Assembly: GCA_046330435.1 (NCBI GenBank)
Contig: JAXLST010000006.1
Location: 248,001 to 312,000, forward strand
DNA length: 64,000 nt
Reading direction: 5' to 3'
Source: Ga0077560 sp046330435
GTDB lineage: Bacteria > Actinomycetota > Thermoleophilia > Miltoncostaeales > Miltoncostaeaceae
Shown here piece by piece: positions 1 to 10,484 of the stretch. The notes beneath the pieces are model-generated. The model was not told where the DNA came from, made no database searches, and saw only the letters and a program-made list of their open reading frames with translations. The first letter of the stretch is position 1. Each line of letters begins with the position of its first letter. A program made the position numbers and the translations under genes.

Positions 1-2
1 AC

Positions 3-3000
3 ACGTGGACGTTCAGCGGCAGCCTCGGGGCCTCCGGCGGCATGGTGGGCTACGCCGGGGTGGAGCCGTCCTCGCCGACGACCACCACCATCAGCACCTC
101 CGGCACCGGCACGCCGTTCAACGTGACCGCCCCCACGGTCACGGTCCCGGACTCGATGCTGGTGATCCTGCTCGCGCAGGACTCCAACGGGACGCTGACG
201 GCGCCCGCATCGATGTCCCAGCTGTACCAGTCGGCGTACGCGGGCCCCCGCCCCGGGGTGATCGCCCTGGACGAGCCGCAGCCCACCACCGGCTCGCCGG
301 GCGTGAAGTCCACCACCGCGAGCCCGGGCGTCGCGTTCAACGCGCGCTCGCTGGTGCTGCGGCCGCTGGACACCACGGCCCCCACCACCCCCACGGTGAG
401 CGGCGGGTCGTTGTCCTGGCAGAGCGTGGCGTCGGTGACGGTGTCGGCGTCCGGCTCGACCGACGCCAACACCGGCGTCACGAGCTACCAGTACCGCACC
501 AGCACCGACGGCGGATCCACCTGGGGGTCGGCGACCACCGGCGCGAGCGTCGCGATCAGCGCCGAGGGCACCACCCTGGTGCAGTTCCGGGCCGTCGACG
601 GCGCGGGCAACGCCAGCGCCTGGACGCCCTCCTCCGCAGGCGCCGGGAACACCGTCAAGCTCGACCGCACCGCCCCCGGCACCCCCACCGTGTCCGGCGG
701 TTCGCTGAGCTGGCAGAGCGTCGCCTCGGTCACCGTGAGCGCCTCGGCCGGCACCGACGCCACCTCCGGGGTGAGCGGCTACGAGTACCGCACCAGCACC
801 GACGGCGGCACCACGTGGGCCGCCACGGCCACCTCCGGCGCGGCCGCGACGATCACCGAGCAGGGCGAGACCCTCGTCCAGTTCCGGACCATCGACAACG
901 CCGGCAACGTCTCGGCCTGGACGCCGTCCTCGGCGGGCGCCGGCAACACGGTGCGCATCGACCGGACCGGCCCCGGCGGGAACCCCGGTGCGGAGCTGGT
1001 CACCAACGGCGGGTTCGAGACGCCCGCCGCCGGCAGTTTCACCGTCCGCAGCACCTCGTTCACCGGTTGGACGATCGTCTCCGGCGACATCTCGCTGGTC
1101 GGGAGCTACTGGCAGGCCGCCGCGGGCAGCCAGTCGCTGGAGCTTCACGGCACCGTGCCGGGCAAGGTGTCCCAGACCCTCGCCACGACGGCCGGGGCGA
1201 CCTATCGCATCACCTTCCAGCAGGCACCAAACCCCGATCCCAGCGCCTCGTCGCTTCAGGAGATGCAGGTCGAGTGGGGCGGTGCGGTCCTGCGATCCGT
1301 CCGTCGCACCAAGTCTGGAAGCCTGGCCGCGATGGGATGGCAGACCGTGACCCTCGAGGCCACGGCCACCGGGTCGAGCACGACCCTCGCCTTTGCCGCG
1401 CTGAGCAGCGGGAACATGGGCATGGCGATCGATGCGGTCTCGGTCACCCAGCAGGCCGGCCCCACGGTGAGCGGCGGGTCGCTGTCCTGGCAGAGCGTGG
1501 CCTCGGTCGCGATCACCGGGGCGTCCGCGACCGACGCGTTCTCGGGGGTGGCGAGCTACCAGTACCGCACCAGCACCGACGGCGGCTCCACCTGGGGGTC
1601 GGCGACCGCCGGGTCGACCGCGACCATCAGCGCCGAGGGCGAGACCCTCGTGCAGTTCCGCGGCGTCGACAACGCCGGGAACACCGGTCCCTGGGCCCCG
1701 TCGACCTCCACCGCCGGCAGCACCGCGCGCATCGACCGCACCGCACCGGCCGCTCCCACGGTGGGCGGCGGGTCGCTGTCCTGGCAGAGCGTCGCCTCCG
1801 TCGACGTGAAGGCCTCCGGCGGCAGCGACACGGGCGGCTCCTCGCTCTCCGGGTACGAGTACCGCACGTCCACCGACGGCGGCACCACATGGGGCACCGC
1901 CACCTCCGGCGGCACCGCGACGATCAGCGCCGAGGGCGAGACGCTCGTCCAGTTCCGGACCGTCGACGGCGCGGGCAACACCAGTGCGTGGACCCCCGCC
2001 TCGGCGACCGCCGGCAGCACCGCCCGCATCGACCGCACTGCCCCGGGCACCACCACGGTGACCGGCGGCTCCACCTCCTGGCAGTCGGTGGCGTCGGTGA
2101 CCGTCACCGGCTCCGGCGCCACGGACAGCGGCGGCTCGGCGGTGAGCGGCTACCAGTACCGCACCAGCACCGACAACGGCTCCACCTGGGGCTCCGCGAC
2201 CTCCGGCGGCTCGGTGGCGGTGACCGCCGAGGGCACGACGCTCGTGCAGTTCCGCGCCGTGGACGGCGCGGGCAACACGGGGGCTTGGTCGCCCTCCTCG
2301 GCCACGAGCGGCAGCACCGTCAAGCTCGACCGCACCGCCCCCTCCGCCCCCACCGTGAGCGGCGGGTCGAGCAGCTGGCTCAGCCAGGCGTCCACGACGG
2401 TGACCGCATCGGGCTCCACCGACGCCACCGCCGGCGTGTCGGGCTACGAGTACCGCACCAGCACCGACGGCGGCTCCACCTGGAGCGCGGGCACCTCCGG
2501 GGCCGCCGCGACGATCACCGCCGAGGGCACGACGCTCGTGCAGTTCCGCGCCGTGGACGTCGCGGGCAACGCGAGCGCGTGGACCCCGGCGTCCGCCACC
2601 GCGGGGAGCACCGTCAAGCTCGACCGCACCGCCCCCGGCACCCCCACCGTGTCCGGCGGTTCGCTGAGCTGGCAGAGCGTCGCCTCGGTCACCGTGACCG
2701 CATCGGCCGGCACCGACGCCACCTCCGGGGTGAGCGGCTACGAGTACCGCACCAGCACCGACGGCGGCACCACCTGGGCCGCCACGGCCACCTCCGGCGC
2801 CAGCGCCGCCATCACCGAGCAGGGCGAGACCCTCGTCCAGTTCCGGACCATCGACAACGCCGGCAACGTCTCGGCCTGGACGCCGTCCTCGGCGGGCGCC
2901 GGCAACACCGTGCGCATCGACCGGACCGGCCCCGGCGGCAACCCGGGCGCTGAGCTCGTGACCGACGGCGGGTTCGAGACACCGTCGATAGGAGTGTCCC

Positions 3001-6000
3001 TCCACTCGCGGCAGACCACCAGTTTCGGCGGCTGGACCGTGAGCTCCGGGAACGTGGACCTCACCGGGGCCGAGTGGATCGCCGCGTCCGGGTCGCAGAG
3101 CCTGGACCTCAACGGCGACCAGCCCGGCGCCGTGACGCAGACGCTCGCCACCACCGCGGGGGCCACCTACCGCATCACCTTCCGCATGAGCGGCAACATG
3201 ATGGGCGGGGCCCTGCTGACCGGGATGCGGGTGGACTGGGGCGGCTCAGCGCTGCGCACGGTCCGCTTCGACACCACCGGCGCGACCAGCGGCTCCCCGG
3301 GCTGGACGACCGTGACGCTGGAGGCCACGGCGAGCTCCTCGAGCACCGCCCTCACCTTCACCAGCCTCACCGCGGGCGTGTACGGCCCCGCGATCGACGA
3401 CGTGTCGGTGACCCAGCAGGCCGGCCCCACCGTGAGCGGCGGGTCGCTGAGCTGGCAGAGCGTCGCATCGGTCGCCGTGACCGGCGCCTCCGCCACCGAC
3501 GCGCACTCCGGTGTCGCGAGCTACCAGTACCGCACCAGCACCGACGGCGGCTCCACCTGGGGGTCGGCGACCGCCGGGTCGACCGCGACCATCAGCGCCG
3601 AGGGCGAAACCCTCGTGCAGTTCCGCGGCGTCGACAACGCCGGCAACACCGGCCCCTGGGCGCCCGCGACCTCCACCGCCGGCAGCACCGCCCGCATCGA
3701 CCGGACCATCCCGGTGGCCCCGACGGTGAGCGGCGGTTCGCTGAGCTGGCAGAGCGTCGCCTCGATCGCGATCACCGCCTCGTCGTCCACCGACACCGGC
3801 GGCTCCTCCCTCTCGGGCTACCAGTACCGCACCTCCACGGACGGCGGCACCACGTGGGGGACCGCCACGTCCGGGTCGACGGCGACCATCACCGCCGAGG
3901 GCGAGACCCTGGTGCAGTTCCGCTCGGTCGACGGCGCGGGGAACACCAGCGCCTGGACGCCCGCCTCGGCGACCGCCGGGTCCACCGCCCGCATCGACCG
4001 CACCGCCCCCGGGGCGGCGACCGTGAGCGGCGGCTCCACCTCCTGGCAGTCGGTCGCCTCGGTCACCGTCACCGGCTCGGGCGCCACCGACTCCGGCGGG
4101 TCCGCGCTGAGCGGCTACGAGTACCGCACCAGCACCGACAACGGCACCACCTGGGGCTCCGCGACCTCCGGCACCTCGGTGGCGATCACCGCCGAGGGCA
4201 CCACCATCGTGCAGTTCCGCGCGCTGGACAACGCCGGCAACGCCGGCGCCTGGGCGCCCGTCTCCGCCACCTCCGGCAGCACCGTCAAGCTCGACCGCAC
4301 CGCCCCCACCGCACCCACGGTGAGCGGCGGGTCCACCAGCTGGCTCAACCAGGCTTCCACCACCGTCACCGCCTCCGCGTCCACCGACGCTGTCCGGGGT
4401 GCCGGGTACGAGTACCGCACCAGCACCGACGGCGGCACCACCTGGGACTCCGGGACCGCCGGGTCCAGCGCGGTGGTGAGCGCCGCCGGTGAGACGCTGG
4501 TGCAGTTCCGGGCCCTGGACGTCGCAGGGAACGCCGGCGTCTGGACCCCGGCGAGCGCCACCGCCGGGTCCACCGTCCGCCTGGACCGGACGTCCCCCAC
4601 CGCCACCACGGCCGCGGCGAGCGGCATCGGGACCGGCACCGCCACCCTCAACGGCTCGGTCAACCCGGGCGGCGGATCGGCGACCGACGCGTGGTTCGAG
4701 TGGGGCACCTCGCCGGGCAGCCTCACCAACACCACGGCGATCTCCCCGGCGGGCACCGGCTCCTCCGCCGTGGCGCAGACCGCGGCCATCAGCGGCCTGG
4801 CGTTCAACAGCACCTACTACTTCCGGATGGTCGCCGAGGACGCCGCGGGCAACCGCACCAACGGCAGCACCCTCAGCGTCACGACCGACAACGCCTTCAC
4901 CTGGATCGACGAGTGGTCGTCCGCCGGCAGCGGCACCGGGCAGATCACCTCGGCGGAGGACGTCGAGGTGGGCCCCGACGGGCGCGCCTACGTGGCCGAC
5001 TCCGGCAACGACCGCATCCAGGTGTTCGACTTCCAGGGCAACTTCATCCGGGCGTTCGGCACCTCCGGCACCGGGGCGACGCAGCTGAGGAGCCCGCGGG
5101 GCATCGCGTTCAACGCCTCCGGCGACGTGTTCGTCGCCGACCACGACAACGGGCGCGTCCAGGTGTTCAGCAGCACCGGCACGCACATCCGCACGTTCGG
5201 CGGCGGCACCCTCAGCGCCCCCAACGGCATCGCCATCGCCGCCAACGGCGAGGTGTTCGTCACCGACGAGGCCATCGACCAGGTCTTCGTGTTCGACCAG
5301 ACCGGCGCCCTGCAGCGCAGCTTCGGGTCCTCCGGGTCCGGTCCGGGCCAGATCACGCTGGGCGAGAACATCGCCGTGAACGGCACCCACGTGTTCGTGA
5401 CCGACGAGTCGCTCAACCGGATCAGCCGGTTCACCCTCGCCGGCGCCTTCGTGAACTCCTGGAGCACCGTCCCGCCCATCCCTGGGATGAGCACCCCGCA
5501 GGACATCGAGGTGGACGGCAGCGGCGACGTCTACGTCACCAACTACGGCACCGGCCTCATCCACGTCTACGACGTCACCGGCGCGGCCCGCGGCCAGTTC
5601 GGCACCCCCGGGTCCGGCGCCGGCCAGCTGTACAGCCCCATCGGCATCGCCGTCGCGCCGAACGGGACGGTCCTGGTGACCGACCTCGGCCGGAACCGGG
5701 TGCTGCGCTACGCGCCCGGGTCGCTGGACGTGACGCCGCCCACCGACCCCACGGTGGCCGGCGGGTCCCTCTCCTGGCAGAGCATCGCCAACGTCACCGT
5801 CTCCGCCTCGGGCTCCTCGGACCCCGGCGGGTCCGGCGTCGCCGGCTACGAGTACCGCACCTCCACGGACGGCGGCACCACCTGGACCGGCGCCACGTCC
5901 GGGGCGTCGGTGGTGGTGAGTGCCGAGGGCGAGACCCTCGTCCAGTTCCGCGCGGTCGACGTGGAGGGCAACGTCTCCGCCTGGACGCCGTCGAGCGCCG

Positions 6001-9000
6001 ACGCCACCAACACCGTCCGGCTCGACCGCACCGCCCCGTCCGACCCCACCGTGGGCGGCGGGTCACTGTCCTGGCAGAGCGTCGCGAGCATCGCGATCTC
6101 CGCCTCGGGCAGCACGGATGCCGGCGGGTCGGGCCTGTCGGGCTACGAGTACCGCACCAGCACCGACGGCGGCGCCACCTGGTCGCCCACCGTCACCTCC
6201 GGCAGCTCGGTCACCGTGACCGAGCAGGGCGAGACCGTGGTGCAGTACCGCGCCGTCGACGGCGCGGGCAACACCTCCGCGTGGGCACCCGCCTCCCCCA
6301 CGGCCGGGTCCACCGCCCGCATCGACCGCACCGCCCCCGGCGGCAACCCCGGCGCCGAGCTGGTGAACAACGGCAGCTTCGAGACGCCGGCCGTCGGCTC
6401 CACCACCACGTACTCCACCTCGTTCGGCGGCTGGGCCGTCACCGGGAGCGTCGACCAGGTCACGACCTGGACCACGCCCGCCGGCACGCGCGCCCTGGAC
6501 CTCAACGGCACCGCGACCGGCACCGTCACCCAGACGCTCACCACCACGCCGGGCGCGGTCTACCGCATCACCTTCCGCATGGCGGGCACCCCCACCGGCA
6601 CCGCGATCAAGCAGATGCGGGTGAACTGGGGCGGCTCGGCCCTGCGCACCCTGCGGTTCGACATCACCGGGCACACCGCCGGGTCGATGGGCTGGCAGAC
6701 GGTGAGCCTCGAGGCCGTCGCCAGCGGCTCCAGCACCGCCCTGGCCTTCCAGAGCCTCACCGCCGGCAGCGCCGGCATCGCCCTGGACGACGTCTCGGTG
6801 ACGGAGCAGGCCGGTCCCACCGTGAGCGGCGGGTCCCTGAGCTGGCTCAACCAGGCGTCCACCACCATCACCGGCGCGGACGCCACCGACGCGCACTCCG
6901 GCGTCTCGGGCTACGAGTACCGCACCAGCACCGACGGCGGCTCGACCTGGGGCTCCGCCACCGCGGGCGCCGCCGCGACCGTCACCGCCGAGGGCGAGAC
7001 CCTCGTGCAGTTCCGCGCCACCGACAACGCCGGCAACGCCGGCCCGTGGCTGCCCGCCACGCCCGACGCGGGGTCGACCGTCCGGCTGGACCGCAGCGAC
7101 CCCACCGCCCCCACGGTGAGCGGCGGGTCACTGGCCTGGCAGGACACGGTGTCGATCACGATCGGCGCCTCCGGGTCCACGGACGCCGGCGGGTCGGCGC
7201 TGACCGGCTACGAGTACCGCACCTCCACCGACGCGGGCACCAGCTGGAGCGGTGCGACCGCCGGGTCCTCGTACGTGGTGACCGCCGAGGGCGAGACGCT
7301 CGTGCAGTACCGGTCGGTCGACGGCGCCGGCAACACCAGCGCATGGACGCCCGCCACGGCCACCGCCGGGTCCACCGCCCGCATCGACCGCACCGACCCG
7401 GGCGTCCCGGCCGTGTCGGGCGGCTCCGCGGCATGGCAGTCGGTGGCGTCCGTGACCGTGTCGGCCTCCGGCGCGACGGACTCCGGCGGTTCCGCGGTCG
7501 CCGGCTACGAGTACCGCACCTCCACCGACGGCGGCACGACCTGGGACACCGCGACGGCGGGCCCGTCGGCGGTGATCACCGCCGAGGGCGAGACGCTCGT
7601 GCAGTTCCGCGCGGTCGACAACGCCGGCAACGCCGGCGCCTGGGAGCCGTCTCCGGCGACCGGCGCCTCGACGGTCCGCATCGACCGCACGAACCCCACC
7701 GCCCCCACCGTGAGCGGCGGGTCCCTGAGCTGGCAGAACGTCGCCTCGATCACCATCACCGGCGCGGCCTCCACCGACGCCGGCGGGTCGGCGCTGTCGG
7801 GCTACGAGCACCGCACCTCCACCGACGGCGGCTCCACGTGGAGCGCCGCCACCGCCGGCGGCAGCCTCACGGTGACCGCCGAGGGCGAGACGCTGGTGCA
7901 GTACCGGTCCGTCGACGGCGCCGGCAACACCAGCGCATGGACGCCCGCCTCGGCGACCGCCGGGTCCACCGCCCGCATCGACCGCACCGACCCGACCGCC
8001 CCCACCGTGAGCGGCGGGTCGCTGAGCTGGCAGAACACGGCCTCCATCGACATCACCGCCTCGGGCAGCACCGACGGCGGCGGCTCGGCCCTGACCGGCT
8101 ACGAGCACCGCACCAGCACCGACGCCGGCACCACCTGGGGCGCCCCCGCCGCCGGGGCCACGGCGACCATCACCGCCGAGGGCGAGACGCTCATGCAGTA
8201 CCGGTCCGTCGACGGCGCCGGCAACACCAGCGCATGGACGCCCGCCTCGGCGACCGCCGGGTCCACCGCCCGCATCGACCGCACCGACCCGACCGCCCCC
8301 ACCGTGAGCGGCGGCTCCCTGAGCTGGCAGAGCGTCGCCTCGGTCACCGTGACCGGGTCCGGCGCGACCGACGCCGTCTCGAGCGTCACCGGGTACGAGC
8401 ACCGCACCAGCACCGACGGCGGCAGCACCTGGGGCTCCGCGGCCGCCGGCGCGTCGGCGGCCGTCACGGCCGAGGGAGAGACCCTGGTGCAGGTCCGGTC
8501 CGTCGACGCCGCGGGCAACCGCTCCGCGTGGATCCCCGCGGCCCCGGCGGCGGGCGGGACCGTCCGCATCGACCGCTCCGCTCCCACCGCACCCACCGTG
8601 AGCGGCGGGTCCCTGGGGTGGCAGAGCGTCCCGTCGCTGGACATCTCCGCCGAGGGCACGCCCGGTGCGGTGACGACGGGCGGCCTGCGCGGCGAGTACT
8701 TCGCGAACGTCGGCCTGACGGGGTACCCGGTGATGACCCGCACCGAGGCCGTGGACTTCGATTGGGGGACCGGCAGCCCGGGCGGCGGCGTCCCCATCAA
8801 CTTCTCGGCGCGGTGGACCGGCAGCGTCGTGGCCCCCGCGACCGGGACGTACCGCTTCCAGACGTCCTCGGACGACGGCGTTCGCCTGTGGGTGGGCGGC
8901 GCCAAGATCATCGACAACTGGACGACGCACGGCGTGACCACCGACACCAGCGGCACCGTCACGCTGGTCGCCGGGCAGGCCGTCGACCTGACGCTCGAGT

Positions 9001-10484
9001 TCTACGACAACGGCGGTCCCGCCGTGATGTCCCTGCTGTGGGAGGAGCCCGGCGCCCCCGGCACGTTCGCCGCGATCCCCGCGAGCGTCCTGTCGGCGCA
9101 GCCCGGCACGTCGTTCGAGTACCGCACGAGCACCGACGGCGGCTCGACATGGGGTTCCGCGACCGCCGGACCCACCGCGACGATCACCGCCGAGGGCGAG
9201 ACCGTCACGCAGTTCCGGACGGTCGACGCCGCCGGGAACACCAGCGCCTGGGCCCCGGTGGCCCCGACCGCGGGCTCCACCGCCCGCATCGACCGCACGG
9301 ACCCGACGGCCCCCACCGTGAGCGGCGGGTCGCTGACCTGGCAGAGCGTCGCCTCGGTCACCGTGACCGGCTCGGGCGCCACCGACGCCGGCGGGTCGGC
9401 CCTGTCCGGCTACCAGTACCGGTGGTCCACCGACGCCGGCGGCACCTGGACCGGCCCGGTGGGCGGGTCCTCGATCGCCGTGAACGCCGAGGGCGAGACC
9501 CTCGTCCAGTTCCGCAGCGTCGACAACGCGGGCAACACCAGCGCATGGACGCCGGCGAGCAGCACCGCCGGGTCCACGGTGCGCATCGACCGCTCCGCGC
9601 CCACCGACCCCACGGTGAGCGGCGGGTCCCTGAGCTGGCAGTCCGTGGCCTCGGTCACCGTCTCCGCGAGCGGCAGCACCGACACCTTCACCGCGGTGGC
9701 GGGCTACGAGCACCGCACGTCCACCGACGGCGGCGCCACCTGGGGCACCGCCGCGGCCGGGAGCTCCGTGACCGTCTCCGCCGAGGGCGAGACGCTCGTG
9801 CAGTTCCGGGTGACCGACACCCCCGGCAACACCGGCCCCTGGACGCCCGCCTCCCCCACCGCCGGCTCCACCGTGCGCATCAACCGCAGCGGCCCCTCGG
9901 CGCCCACCGCGTCCGGCGGGTCCCTGAGCTGGCAGAACGTCGCGTCGGTCACCGTGAACGGCTCGGGCGCCACCGTGCTGGGCGGGACGATCACCGGCTA
10001 CGAGCACCGCGAGTCCACCGACGGCGGCACCACGTGGACCGCCGCGGCGTCCGGCAGCTCGGTGACCGTGAGCGCCGAGGGCGAGACGCTGGTGCAGTTC
10101 CGCGCCATCGACGACGCGGCCAACACCGGCCCGTGGGGTCCCTCCTCGCCCACCGCCGGGTCCACCGTCCGCATCGACCGCACCGACCCGGGCGCCCCGA
10201 CGGCCTCCGGCGGGTCGGCGAGCTGGCAGAGCGTGCCGTCGATCACCCTCAGCGCGGTCGGCGCGACCGACACGCCCGGCGGCGTGGCGAGCCACGAGTA
10301 CCGGGTGAGCACCGACGAGGCACCACCTGGACCGCCGCCGCGGCGGGCGCCATGCAGATCGTCACCGACGAGGGCGAGACCCTCGTCCAGTTCCGCGCGA
10401 TCGACGCCGCCGGGAACACCGGCCCGTGGAGCGCGTCGGGCATCGCGCGCATCGACCGCACCGCCCCCACCGACGCCACGGTGA
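3..10484 (+). CDS. giant secreted Ig-like/NHL/PA14 repeat protein, N-terminal part (5' end outside window)
   Basis: The frame is open from the first bases of the window, so the true start and signal peptide lie to the left; the ATG at 42 is only the first visible start. The product begins with a beta-rich domain (about 42-370). It continues as about 24 copies of a ~100-residue Ig-like unit recognisable by GGSLSWQSVASV, then GYEYRTSTDGGTTW, then AEGETLVQFR and DNAGN. Inserted are three choice-of-anchor-C-like domains (about 985-1450, 2940-3420 and 6345-6820; NGGFE near the start, GATYRITF in the middle), one FN3-like domain (4580-4890), a six-unit NHL propeller (4900-5730) and a PA14 domain (8680-9110, with SDDGVRLWV). 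Family knowledge points to an extracellular adhesin or carbohydrate-binding surface protein; the ligand is unknown. Codons after about 10318 are out of frame: one base is missing from the repeat near 10316-10320 and the true protein continues in another frame. Confidence 0.85.
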   Translation, partial: TWTFSGSLGASGGMVGYAGVEPSSPTTTTISTSGTGTPFNVTAPTVTVPDSMLVILLAQDSNGTLTAPASMSQLYQSAYAGPRPGVIALDEPQPTTGSPGVKSTTASPGVAFNARSLVLRPLDTTAPTTPTVSGGSLSWQSVASVTVSASGSTDANTGVTSYQYRTSTDGGSTWGSATTGASVAISAEGTTLVQFRAVDGAGNASAWTPSSAGAGNTVKLDRTAPGTPTVSGGSLSWQSVASVTVSASAGTDATSGVSGYEYRTSTDGGTTWAATATSGAAATITEQGETLVQFRTIDNAGNVSAWTPSSAGAGNTVRIDRTGPGGNPGAELVTNGGFETPAAGSFTVRSTSFTGWTIVSGDISLVGSYWQAAAGSQSLELHGTVPGKVSQTLATTAGATYRITFQQAPNPDPSASSLQEMQVEWGGAVLRSVRRTKSGSLAAMGWQTVTLEATATGSSTTLAFAALSSGNMGMAIDAVSVTQQAGPTVSGGSLSWQSVASVAITGASATDAFSGVASYQYRTSTDGGSTWGSATAGSTATISAEGETLVQFRGVDNAGNTGPWAPSTSTAGSTARIDRTAPAAPTVGGGSLSWQSVASVDVKASGGSDTGGSSLSGYEYRTSTDGGTTWGTATSGGTATISAEGETLVQFRTVDGAGNTSAWTPASATAGSTARIDRTAPGTTTVTGGSTSWQSVASVTVTGSGATDSGGSAVSGYQYRTSTDNGSTWGSATSGGSVAVTAEGTTLVQFRAVDGAGNTGAWSPSSATSGSTVKLDRTAPSAPTVSGGSSSWLSQASTTVTASGSTDATAGVSGYEYRTSTDGGSTWSAGTSGAAATITAEGTTLVQFRAVDVAGNASAWTPASATAGSTVKLDRTAPGTPTVSGGSLSWQSVASVTVTASAGTDATSGVSGYEYRTSTDGGTTWAATATSGASAAITEQGETLVQFRTIDNAGNVSAWTPSSAGAGNTVRIDRTGPGGNPGAELVTDGGFETPSIGVSLHSRQTTSFGGWTVSSGNVDLTGAEWIAASGSQSLDLNGDQPGAVTQTLATTAGATYRITFRMSGNMMGGALLTGMRVDWGGSALRTVRFDTTGATSGSPGWTTVTLEATASSSSTALTFTSLTAGVYGPAIDDVSVTQQAGPTVSGGSLSWQSVASVAVTGASATDAHSGVASYQYRTSTDGGSTWGSATAGSTATISAEGETLVQFRGVDNAGNTGPWAPATSTAGSTARIDRTIPVAPTVSGGSLSWQSVASIAITASSSTDTGGSSLSGYQYRTSTDGGTTWGTATSGSTATITAEGETLVQFRSVDGAGNTSAWTPASATAGSTARIDRTAPGAATVSGGSTSWQSVASVTVTGSGATDSGGSALSGYEYRTSTDNGTTWGSATSGTSVAITAEGTTIVQFRALDNAGNAGAWAPVSATSGSTVKLDRTAPTAPTVSGGSTSWLNQASTTVTASASTDAVRGAGYEYRTSTDGGTTWDSGTAGSSAVVSAAGETLVQFRALDVAGNAGVWTPASATAGSTVRLDRTSPTATTAAASGIGTGTATLNGSVNPGGGSATDAWFEWGTSPGSLTNTTAISPAGTGSSAVAQTAAISGLAFNSTYYFRMVAEDAAGNRTNGSTLSVTTDNAFTWIDEWSSAGSGTGQITSAEDVEVGPDGRAYVADSGNDRIQVFDFQGNFIRAFGTSGTGATQLRSPRGIAFNASGDVFVADHDNGRVQVFSSTGTHIRTFGGGTLSAPNGIAIAANGEVFVTDEAIDQVFVFDQTGALQRSFGSSGSGPGQITLGENIAVNGTHVFVTDESLNRISRFTLAGAFVNSWSTVPPIPGMSTPQDIEVDGSGDVYVTNYGTGLIHVYDVTGAARGQFGTPGSGAGQLYSPIGIAVAPNGTVLVTDLGRNRVLRYAPGSLDVTPPTDPTVAGGSLSWQSIANVTVSASGSSDPGGSGVAGYEYRTSTDGGTTWTGATSGASVVVSAEGETLVQFRAVDVEGNVSAWTPSSADATNTVRLDRTAPSDPTVGGGSLSWQSVASIAISASGSTDAGGSGLSGYEYRTSTDGGATWSPTVTSGSSVTVTEQGETVVQYRAVDGAGNTSAWAPASPTAGSTARIDRTAPGGNPGAELVNNGSFETPAVGSTTTYSTSFGGWAVTGSVDQVTTWTTPAGTRALDLNGTATGTVTQTLTTTPGAVYRITFRMAGTPTGTAIKQMRVNWGGSALRTLRFDITGHTAGSMGWQTVSLEAVASGSSTALAFQSLTAGSAGIALDDVSVTEQAGPTVSGGSLSWLNQASTTITGADATDAHSGVSGYEYRTSTDGGSTWGSATAGAAATVTAEGETLVQFRATDNAGNAGPWLPATPDAGSTVRLDRSDPTAPTVSGGSLAWQDTVSITIGASGSTDAGGSALTGYEYRTSTDAGTSWSGATAGSSYVVTAEGETLVQYRSVDGAGNTSAWTPATATAGSTARIDRTDPGVPAVSGGSAAWQSVASVTVSASGATDSGGSAVAGYEYRTSTDGGTTWDTATAGPSAVITAEGETLVQFRAVDNAGNAGAWEPSPATGASTVRIDRTNPTAPTVSGGSLSWQNVASITITGAASTDAGGSALSGYEHRTSTDGGSTWSAATAGGSLTVTAEGETLVQYRSVDGAGNTSAWTPASATAGSTARIDRTDPTAPTVSGGSLSWQNTASIDITASGSTDGGGSALTGYEHRTSTDAGTTWGAPAAGATATITAEGETLMQYRSVDGAGNTSAWTPASATAGSTARIDRTDPTAPTVSGGSLSWQSVASVTVTGSGATDAVSSVTGYEHRTSTDGGSTWGSAAAGASAAVTAEGETLVQVRSVDAAGNRSAWIPAAPAAGGTVRIDRSAPTAPTVSGGSLGWQSVPSLDISAEGTPGAVTTGGLRGEYFANVGLTGYPVMTRTEAVDFDWGTGSPGGGVPINFSARWTGSVVAPATGTYRFQTSSDDGVRLWVGGAKIIDNWTTHGVTTDTSGTVTLVAGQAVDLTLEFYDNGGPAVMSLLWEEPGAPGTFAAIPASVLSAQPGTSFEYRTSTDGGSTWGSATAGPTATITAEGETVTQFRTVDAAGNTSAWAPVAPTAGSTARIDRTDPTAPTVSGGSLTWQSVASVTVTGSGATDAGGSALSGYQYRWSTDAGGTWTGPVGGSSIAVNAEGETLVQFRSVDNAGNTSAWTPASSTAGSTVRIDRSAPTDPTVSGGSLSWQSVASVTVSASGSTDTFTAVAGYEHRTSTDGGATWGTAAAGSSVTVSAEGETLVQFRVTDTPGNTGPWTPASPTAGSTVRINRSGPSAPTASGGSLSWQNVASVTVNGSGATVLGGTITGYEHRESTDGGTTWTAAASGSSVTVSAEGETLVQFRAIDDAANTGPWGPSSPTAGSTVRIDRTDPGAPTASGGSASWQSVPSITLSAVGATDTPGGVASHEYRVSTDEAPPGPPPRRAPCRSSPTRARPSSSSARSTPPGTPARGARRASRASTAPPPPTPR
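661..4580 (+). repeat. two tandem ~1.96-kb super-repeats
   Basis: The block starting at 661 (Ig-like unit, anchor-C domain, four Ig-like units) recurs starting at 2620, an offset of 1959 bp. After the anchor-C domain the offset is 1965 bp (1456 matches 3421), so the anchor-C copies differ by a 6-bp in-frame length change. The Ig-like unit at 661-990 is almost identical to that at 2620-2949. This indicates duplication of a six-domain block rather than of single domains. Confidence 0.75.
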
